DNA from: Terana coerulea
Taxonomy: Eukaryota > Basidiomycota > Agaricomycetes > Polyporales > Phanerochaetaceae
Direction of reading: 5' to 3'
NCBI GenBank assembly: GCA_024811115.1
Contig: JAKOGH010000904.1
Location: forward strand, 1-14,664
DNA length: 14,664 nt
In this document: positions 8,852 through 14,664 of the stretch, piece by piece
Layout of the letters: the number at the start of each line of letters is the position of its first letter
Numbering within the stretch: position 1 is the first letter of the stretch
Notes under the pieces: model-generated
Databases searched by the model: none
Told to the model about the DNA's origin: nothing
The model's input: only the letters and a program-made list of their open reading frames with translations
Made by a program: the position numbers and the translations under genes

Positions 8852-10718
8852 ATGAAGCTCCTGAGCACGCTGAAGACTTTAAGAACGACTTTCTCTACAA
8901 TGGCTCAGGTTGGTTGTCCACAGGATGCGGATCTACAAATTTTGGGTTGAGTCATAGTGTAGATCAAGCATCTCCCAGCCGAGTTCTACACGCCCTTTCT
9001 CTCAGAGGTGGCAAAAGAGCGGAAGCCATCACCGAGTGAGTCTCCGAACGCCTCCAACATTATTCCGGCAAGTTTAACGGATGATTTGAACCCTGTAGTT
9101 CGCGGACTCTTCCCTCTCGAGTCTCGACCCGGTTTGATCTCTCCTGCTGGCTGGCAAACCAAATGCTACGACGTTTCCTTTATCGTCTATCCAGCTTACT
9201 GCCAGATCCCCGACCGAACCTGGAAAGCAAGTCACGACCGAGCTCAGTGGCAAAGAGCTCGCAGAGGGCCTGCAGTATGGCCCCACCGCCGGTATCCCTT
9301 CGCTGATCGAATGGGTTTACGGCCTGCAAGAACGGATGCACGGCCGCCATAAGGGCGAAGGCTGGCGTATAAGCATCGGATCTGGTTCTCAGGATGTGAT
9401 TTACAAGGTGTGAACTCATTCTTGGACGACAACGTTGTGTCTAACTCACCATACTCATTGTGCAGGCGGTAACCGCCATTTTAAACCCGGGCGATGCTAT
9501 CCTAGTGGAGTCGCCGGCATATGCGTACGTATCGATTTGAGTAGTGATATCTACGACCTCCTATGCCGACTATTCCACAGCGGCGTTCTTCCGATGTTTT
9601 CTGGGCTACACTGCGACTTAATCGGTGCGTAACGGCTGTATATGCGTCCAAAATATACGCTCACCTCGTCTTCAACTTTCAGAGGTGGAGACTGATTCAC
9701 AGGGCATCCGTTCTGACTCGCTTCGCTCTACACTTGAAAATTGGCCTAAGGATAAACCAAAGCCCAAAGCCCTCTACACTGTTCCTGTGCGTAATATGTC
9801 TGTTTCTTGCAGAATTCATTTGATCATCTATTATATCTAAGTATGGTTGTAACCCTACTGGTATGACCGCCACCATCGAGCGTCGTCGTGAAGTGCTAGA
9901 GCTTGCCAAAGAGCACAACTTCTTAATCCTGGAAGGTGATTGCATCTCTCTTATGAACCCAAAAGTGTCGCTCATGGCGGTTTTAGATGACCCGTACTTT
10001 TATCTGTACTACGGCAGCGCTCCTCGAGCACTCCCTCATACTTTTCCTTGGAGCTTGAACTGGGCGAAGTGGGCCGTGTCCTACGGTTCGATAGTCTGTC
10101 CAAGATCCTCTCCGCCGGAATTAGGATCGGCTTTTTGAGCGGTCCGGAGCCCATCATGACCGCCATCGACATGCATGCGAGTCTCAAGAATATTTTGAGA
10201 TGCTCCTTATTGATCAGCTTTACGAGCAGACCGCCGTAGCTAGTTTGCAAACGTCGTCCCTGACTCAGACGATAACCCATGCGATCCTGAACTCGTGGGG
10301 CTACGACGCATTCAAGATCCATACTGAGAATGTCTCCCAGTTTTACCGGGAGAAGCGGGATGTCTTCGAGACCGCTATGCGCAAGCACCTGATTGGTCTT
10401 GCTGAATGGGACACGCCGGAAGCTGGCATGTTCTTCTGGTAGGCACACAGTAACGTCTATACGCTTTGTCTCTAATCGCGAGGCAATAGGTTTAAGTTGC
10501 TCATTGGATCGGACACCGAAGAAGGCGACTCGGAGAGCATCATCCGTACCAACGCCGTCGAGCGCGGTGTGCTGGCTCTACCTGGTACCGTCTTTCTTCC
10601 CAATGGCCGCAAGACAGCCTATGTGCGCGCATCCTTCAGCCTGCTTCCCCCCGAAGAAGTTGAAGAAGCTATTAAAAGGCTTAGGGACGTTGTTGTTGAG
10701 GCCCGGGGAACACAATGA
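8852..10718 (+). CDS. PLP-dependent aminotransferase, aromatic/2-aminoadipate/kynurenine type
   Basis: Fold-type I aminotransferase resembling the Aro8/AADAT group: it moves an amino group between an aromatic amino acid or 2-aminoadipate and a 2-oxo acid. Ten exons: 8852-8908, 8963-9035, 9099-9407, 9466-9524, 9581-9624, 9683-9786, 9842-9935, 9987-10176, 10230-10438, 10490-10718 (about 455 aa). Motifs are [19 protein letters not shown] (about 40-60), [19 protein letters not shown] (about 219), [13 protein letters not shown] with the Asp that pairs with the pyridine nitrogen, and [14 protein letters not shown] with the PLP-binding Lys (about 286). Intron 8 (10177-10229) has a GC donor (GCGAGT). 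Two frame breaks, at about 9143 (one extra base) and about 10031 (two extra or one missing), interrupt an otherwise intact gene; no nonsense codons lie in the conserved frames. The first 19 residues lack acids and are K/R/S/T-rich, so mitochondrial targeting is possible. Ends …[13 protein letters not shown]. Confidence 0.88.
10177..10229 (+). other. GC-AG intron in the aminotransferase gene
   Basis: The frame before (…TAIDMH) and after ([14 protein letters not shown]) joins in phase 0 only if 10177-10229 is removed. This 53-nt interval starts GCGAGT and ends GAGCAG. The nearby GT (10181) does not restore the frame. GC-AG introns are a known minor class; here the donor differs from the common GTGAGT by one base. 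Confidence 0.7.
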
Positions 10719-11050
10719 TTGATCGATATACATAAACACTCAAAACTCTGCGAGCGGTACAGGTCGTCTAGATCAACGCAATACAATGCCCATGCCACGT
10801 GGGGAGTGAGGATTGCCGCACTTACATACCTCTACTGTCTCACTGGCAGCCTCCGGTTTATACGCTTGATTGTTACAGGCAATGAGGAGTCAAACCAGCA
10901 CAATAACGGTGGCGTACTGCATAGCGGAATCTCCTATTTGCGGCGAATAGACAACTGGGCAGATCTAATTCCAAAGCGCTCAGATGCCCACTATGCAATG
11001 GAATAAGTACGCAGTTTATACACGTAGAGTGCGCAAACTGATGGTGACTC
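10719..11050. other. Intergenic spacer, 3' ends facing each other
   Basis: This lies between the + strand aminotransferase stop and the minus-strand BTB gene end, about 330 bp. No gene is supported. The stretch from about 10988 onward matches the left edge of the second duplication unit (see the repeat entries). Confidence 0.6.
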
Positions 11051-11052
11051 AC

Positions 11053-12136
11053 TCATGCTTTGTCTTTGATAATAGGCCAGGGTTCAATGCCGAAGAATCC
11101 ACCAAGCTTTTTCCATGCGGCTTGCCGACGTTCATCCAATACGTTCCTGAGGGCCTCCTTGCACAGATTGCAAGGTCTAGCGGAGGTATCTTCATCGCCG
11201 GTCTCGTCAATCCACTCCTTGATATCGTCGATCGCATTCGCAGTGTAAATGTACCAGTCGTTGTGCGCAGCTAATGCGAGCAGTCTGAATGCCTTCGCGC
11301 ATGCTTGACGCGTGGCACAATCTTTTGGCCTGATGGACGGGGTGGCAGCAAACTCCACGAAAGCCGCCATCTTCTGTTGATTCTCTTCTAGCAGCGATTC
11401 GTATCCTCCAAGACATATCTCCATGTCCGCTTTGCTAATGCACACACAGTTTGCGCGCCATACCGCACACCGTCCACCAGCGCATCCATTCGAAGGCAGC
11501 AGCAGGTATAGAATGCGGTTGGAAGCAAGGAAGGTACATCCAGCAATCTTGCTAGGTCAACGACAGCGATTGCGTCGCGCTTTGCGATATCCAGGGGCCT
11601 CTTGTCGCTCCCGATAGCGAACGTGGGGTCCCAGTCGTCGACGTAGGTTGAAGGGAAGCATTGTGAAAGGCGGCTTACAGCCTCGTTAATGATTTCCTGG
11701 ACCTCGTACTTCTTAGCGAGCACTGTAATCGTACGAAGCTCGGAGAACGTGAGCCGGCGTTTGGTGGAGTCGAAGTAGTCACTTCACAAATAATCGACAT
11801 CAGTTGAGCGTAACTCGTATCGACTCTGAGCGAGGTGCTTTACCTTCTTCCTGCATCATAGAAAATCCGGATAAGAATTGCGAGGTCGCTGCCATTGTCC
11901 TCTACTCGGAGAACTGGGCACCCTTCCACCTTCGCGGAGGTTGATGGTACGGCCTTGATGAGATCAGGAAAGACCTTCGAGTGCCACCCTAGCACTCCAG
12001 TGTGAAGCTTGAACGTCATTCCTACCGCAGATATCACTATACTTCCATCCTCAAACCACAGCTCCGGATGACGAGGCCCGATCCCTGAGTCGTGTGCTGG
12101 CAGCTGTTCCGCAAGATGCTCCCGCTTCACTGCCAT
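11053..12136 (-). pseudogene. BTB/POZ domain protein, unit 1 minus-strand copy, frameshifted
   Basis: Exon 1 (12136-11844) encodes a basic stretch, then GPRHPELWFEDGSIVISAV, FKLHTGVLGWHSKVFPDLI and CPVLRVEDNGSDLAILIRIF, the start of a basidiomycete BTB domain (partner binding, often Cullin3). A GT-AG intron of 61 nt (11783-11843) leads to exon 2: DYFDSTK, a shift in an A4 run (about 11759-11763), LTFSELRTITVLAKKYEVQE, LLDVPSLLPTAFYTCC, then a second shift in a (CA)4 run (11441-11448), then GGYESLLEENQQK and the family C-terminus CNLCKEAL…RQAAWKKLGGFFG. The only ATG of exon 1 is at 12136. The frame stays open to 12286, and the counterpart of the start in unit 2 is lost here, so the N-terminus may be short. 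Confidence 0.8.
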
Positions 12137-12454
12137 CTTGCGTTTCTTGCAAGCACTTGGCGTGGATATGCTACTGTCCGCTCCTGTTCGTTTCTGAACA
12201 GTCGTACAAATCAGCCAGTGAAGGTTAAGAACTTGAAATGATAGGCATGGTTCAACGAGACAACCGGTCGAAGGTTGAATTTCCACGTGGACCTAAGCGG
12301 CAAACGCTGACGCCACGAAGGCTCGAATTCCCACACACTGACAGCACACACTCCGAACCATCACTGCATGTCCTCCCGGACAGGGTTCCACTTGTCCCAC
12401 TCTTCGCCCTGACACTTGAGCGACACTGCTGCTTCCACTCACACCGAGTTTCGC
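12137..12454. promoter_or_regulatory. Shared upstream region of the unit 1 divergent BTB pair
   Basis: The two BTB genes of unit 1 point away from each other and share this 318-bp interval. It contains the block 12296-12321, which recurs at the equivalent place in unit 2 with 3 differences. No clear TATA box was found for either gene. A bidirectional promoter is inferred from gene layout only. Confidence 0.45.
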
Positions 12455-12663
12455 ATGTCCGAAAACGGTGAAACTCATACAGGAAAGAGAAGAAGGACAG
12501 CAAAAAGCGGGGACGGAGACCTTCAACGGCACGAGCGATTCTGGCTTGACGATGGCAACGTCGTAATCAGCTCCGACCATGTCTTGTTCAACAGTCCATC
12601 GGGGATTCATTGCGCTGCACTCCGAAGTCTTCCGAGACATGTTCTCCCTTGCCCGTACAGTCC
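12455..12663 (+). pseudogene. BTB domain protein, unit 1 plus-strand copy, truncated and frameshifted
   Basis: From ATG 12455 it reads MSENGETHTGKRRR, LQRHERFWLDDGNVVISSD and HVLF. After one extra base near 12590 it continues VHRGFIALHSEVFRDMFSLA. Compared with the unit 2 copy, homology ends at about 12663, before the strand corresponding to CPVVHVTDCVDWF. The open frame then runs through unrelated sequence to 12764. It keeps only the first half of a BTB domain and is very likely non-functional. It is a diverged paralogue of its own minus-strand neighbour: both start RH-x-x-x-W-F/L-x-D-G-x-x-V. Confidence 0.75.
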
Positions 12664-12886
12664 AGTCCCAATCTAGATTCTCGCGAGCTGTGGACAGCAC
12701 GGCGGTATCCCTCTGCCTCACCTACGGCATCAAGTCCATATTATTGAGCACCGTGGGCAAATGAGGTGGTAATGTAGCACAACTACAGATAGCAAATAGA
12801 ATAACGAGATGTCCCATCTATAATCAGATCGACGACCAGGATGCTTGAATGCAGCTTTGTTGCATCTGATGCCGAGGGTTCCATTT
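12664..12886. other. Junction between the two duplication units
   Basis: This stretch of about 220 bp is not matched in the other unit as far as it can be compared inside the window. It holds the unrelated tail of the truncated plus-strand BTB frame (to 12764) and A/T-richer sequence. No gene or transposon end was recognised. Confidence 0.5.
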
Positions 12887-12949
12887 CCACTATAAAAATG
12901 GAATAAGCACACGGCTCACACGGCGTAAATTCATAGCGATTTACTGAGA

Positions 12950-14055
12950 TCATCCGTCATTCACAGTTGGCCAGGGTGCTACGCCAAAGAGCTCACCAAG
13001 CTTTGTCCATGTAGCCCGCTGACGTTCATCCCAAGCCTCTCCGACAGCTTTGGTGCAGAGCTTACAAGGTATCGCAGACACGTCTTCTTCGCCAATAACG
13101 TTTATTTGATTCCTCATACTGTCGATTGCGTTCGCGGTTATGCGAGTCAAAGGACTTGTGCATAGCCAATGCCAGCAGACTGAACGCCTTCGTGCACGCC
13201 TGCCGCGTGGCACAACTCTTTGGCAAGAGTGTTGGAGTGGCGGCAAACTCGCAAACACTGCCGTATTGTGCGTATTCTCTGCTAGCAGAGACTCATATCC
13301 CCGAAGGCATATTACTAGGTCTGTTTGGCTAAGACGTACAGTCTCCGTACATACTGCACACCTTCCGCTAGACTACCCATCAGAAGACAGCAACAATCAT
13401 AGAATGCGGTTGGAAGTAGAGAAGGAACGCCCAGCAGCCTTGCCAGGCTAATGACAGCAATTGTTTCGGCATGTTCAATCTCCACGGTCCCTCGTCTTCG
13501 GCTATGGAGGGTGCACTGTTCCAGTTGTCGAGGTCGCCAGAACAAAAATAAGATGAAAGGTGACCGACAGATTGGTCGATGACTTCCTGTACCGAACTTG
13601 AGCTGAGGCTTGTCAGAGTGGAAGTAGTGACTTGATATGCGAGCGAAATGAGCCGAGCATAAGTCTCCAGTGATAGATGTTATCTTACCTTTTCCCTCCT
13701 TGTAAATTATGCGAATAAGCTTCGCGAGGTCGTCTCCGTCGTCATCCACTCGAAGTACCGGGCATCCTTCCACATTCTCGCAGGCTGATGTTGAGGTCAA
13801 TGCCTTGATGAGATCAGGGAAGACCTTCGAGTGCCACCCTAGCACTCCAGAGTGAAGCTTGAATGCTAGCCCCACCGCCGCTACGACAATGCTTCCGTCC
13901 TCAAACCACAGCTCCGGATGGCGAGGGCCGATATCTGTCTCGCCGTTTGCTGACTCCCGTTCCGCGAAATGCTCGTGCCCTACTTCCGACTCCTCAACTT
14001 TGCATTTCTTTCTAGCGCTCCGCGTGTTCGTTCCGGAGGCGTGCTCGGTCGCCAT
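12950..14055 (-). pseudogene. BTB/POZ domain protein, unit 2 minus-strand copy, decayed
   Basis: Exon 1 (14055-13689) is intact from ATG: MATEHASGTNTRSARKKCK, GPRHPELWFEDGSIVVAAV, FKLHSGVLGWHSKVFPDLI, CPVLRVDDDGDDLAKLIRII. An intron (13631-13688, 58 nt) follows, but the exon phases no longer match those of unit 1. Exon 2 keeps HYFHSDK, QEVIDQSVGHLSS, LLGVPSLLPTAFYDCC and GYESLLAEN, then CKLCTKAV…RATWTKLGELFG to the stop at 12950-12952. It has lost 41 nt at about 13590 relative to unit 1 and has further shifts near 13345 and 13140. The internal deletion makes true pseudogenisation likely here. Confidence 0.8.
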
Positions 14056-14270
14056 TGTGAATGGTCGCTCCAAAGCTATGAAGGTTTTGAGTTCGGGACA
14101 ACCGGCGACTTCATGGTTGAGCTGTCACGTGCCAGAGCGGCAAATGCCGACGCCACAAAGGCATGCAGGCCTAGGCACGCTTTTATCACGGCCATATCCT
14201 CCCGAGCAGGGGTCCCCACGCTACACCCAGCTACTTCAACAATACCACTACTGGGCGCACGAAGGACCTT
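14056..14270. promoter_or_regulatory. Shared upstream region of the unit 2 divergent BTB pair
   Basis: A 215-bp interval between the divergent ATGs at 14055 (minus) and 14271 (plus). It is shorter than the 318 bp of unit 1 (measured from its likely shortened minus-strand start). It contains the conserved block 14136-14161. Bidirectional promoter activity is inferred from layout. Confidence 0.45.
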
Positions 14271-14664
14271 ATGGTAGAACGCGATACAGCTCCCAGCGTA
14301 AAGAGGCGGAGGACGACCAGCGCCGACGAAAGCGAACTCAAACGACACGAGCGATTCTGGTTCGACGACGGGAACGTCGTGATCAACGCAGACCATGTCT
14401 TGTACAAAGTCCATCGGGGATCATCTCGCTGCGCTCCGAAGTTTTCCGAGACATGTTCTCCCTTGCAGTGCGGCAGGACACCGAAAGCATTGATGAGTGC
14501 CCCGTTGTCCACGTGACAGATTGCGTGGATTGGTTCACCAAATTCTTGGCTTTGCTCTACGAAGGCGGAAAAGAGTGCGCCAGCATCTGTCTTCTTCACA
14601 TTTTTTCCTCACAATGATTATTACGATTAGCGAGTACTTCCGCCTCGACATTGCGACTGAGTTT
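14271..14664 (+). CDS. BTB domain protein, unit 2 plus-strand copy, partial at window end
   Basis: From ATG 14271: MVERDTAPSVKRRR, then LKRHERFWFDDGNVVINADH and VLYKVHRG. A one-base loss in a G run near 14417 shifts the frame. It continues IISLRSEVFRDMFSLAVRQD, CPVVHVTDCVDWFTKFLAL and LYEGGK, the standard order of a basidiomycete BTB domain. A GT-AG intron fits at 14575-14630 (56 nt); the next exon starts EYFRLDIATEF and leaves the window. Apart from the single indel this is the best-preserved plus-strand copy. Its job would be substrate or partner recognition; no partner can be named. Confidence 0.75.

Larger units (their letters stand above)
10988..12665 (+). repeat. Tandem duplication unit 1 (divergent BTB gene pair)
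   Basis: Unit 1 matches unit 2 (12887 to window end) in direct orientation with an offset of about 1840-1900 bp. Anchors are CCACTAT…AATGGAATAAG (10988 and 12887), GGCCAGGG (11075 and 12969), a 62-bp block in the BTB exon matching at 60 of 62 positions (11952-12013 and 13802-13863), and an upstream block matching at 23 of 26 positions (12296-12321 and 14136-14161). Homology on the right stops at about 12660, inside the plus-strand BTB gene. Confidence 0.85.
12887..14664 (+). repeat. Tandem duplication unit 2 (divergent BTB gene pair), cut by window end
   Basis: Second copy of the BTB pair module in the same orientation as unit 1, with the anchors listed there. It runs past the window end, so its right boundary and any further copies are unknown. 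Confidence 0.85.

Noticed and set aside
13859..14617. Long + strand open frame of 252 codons
   Set aside because: Its first part is antisense to exon 1 of the minus-strand BTB gene and runs through the shared upstream region. Only the end (from about 14395) is real coding sequence, belonging to the plus-strand BTB gene after a frameshift.

Overview
The window looks like nuclear DNA of a filamentous basidiomycete, most likely an Agaricomycete. The reasons are many very short spliceosomal introns (about 51-63 nt, mostly GT-AG with CTRAY-like branch points), families that are expanded in mushroom genomes (F-box/LRR-like and BTB/POZ proteins), and remnants of Ty1/copia and LINE retroelements. I cannot name a genus. 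No rRNA, tRNA, CRISPR array or bacterial-type element was seen.

Layout. (1) Positions 1-2839 hold the 3' part of a Ty1/copia LTR retrotransposon on the + strand: integrase end, reverse transcriptase, RNase H, polypurine tract and 3' LTR. It is broken by many frameshifts, and its 5' part lies outside the window. (2) About 2882-3275 is a minus-strand LINE-type fragment abutting an F-box/LRR-like pseudogene on + (to 4372). A second F-box gene on minus (5925-4601) converges on it. (3) Positions 5926-7050 have no recognised gene, only one coding-looking frame at 6181-6525. (4) Positions 7130-8394 encode a zinc-independent medium-chain dehydrogenase/enoyl-reductase-like enzyme with four introns. 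(5) Positions 8852-10718 encode a PLP-dependent fold-type I aminotransferase (aromatic/2-aminoadipate/kynurenine type) with nine introns and a possible mitochondrial presequence. (6) From about 10988 to the end lies a direct tandem duplication, about 1.9 kb per unit, of a head-to-head BTB gene pair. Each unit has one minus-strand and one plus-strand BTB gene sharing an upstream region. All four copies are damaged or incomplete.

A theme across the window is frame disruption by one- or two-base indels. In the two enzyme genes and the minus-strand F-box gene the lesions are indels only, with no nonsense codons in the conserved frames. This suggests uncorrected assembly errors at least as strongly as pseudogenisation. 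The BTB duplicates and the retroelements show additional real decay, such as a 41-nt internal deletion and truncations.

The two enzyme genes are same-strand neighbours, each with a TATA-like box, but nothing shows that they act in one pathway. The F-box and BTB proteins would be substrate adaptors of cullin-RING ubiquitin ligases if functional. I found no convincing undescribed system. The most informative features are the duplicated divergent BTB pair, the GC-AG intron candidates, the ambiguous first intron of the dehydrogenase and the LINE/F-box chimeric reading frame.
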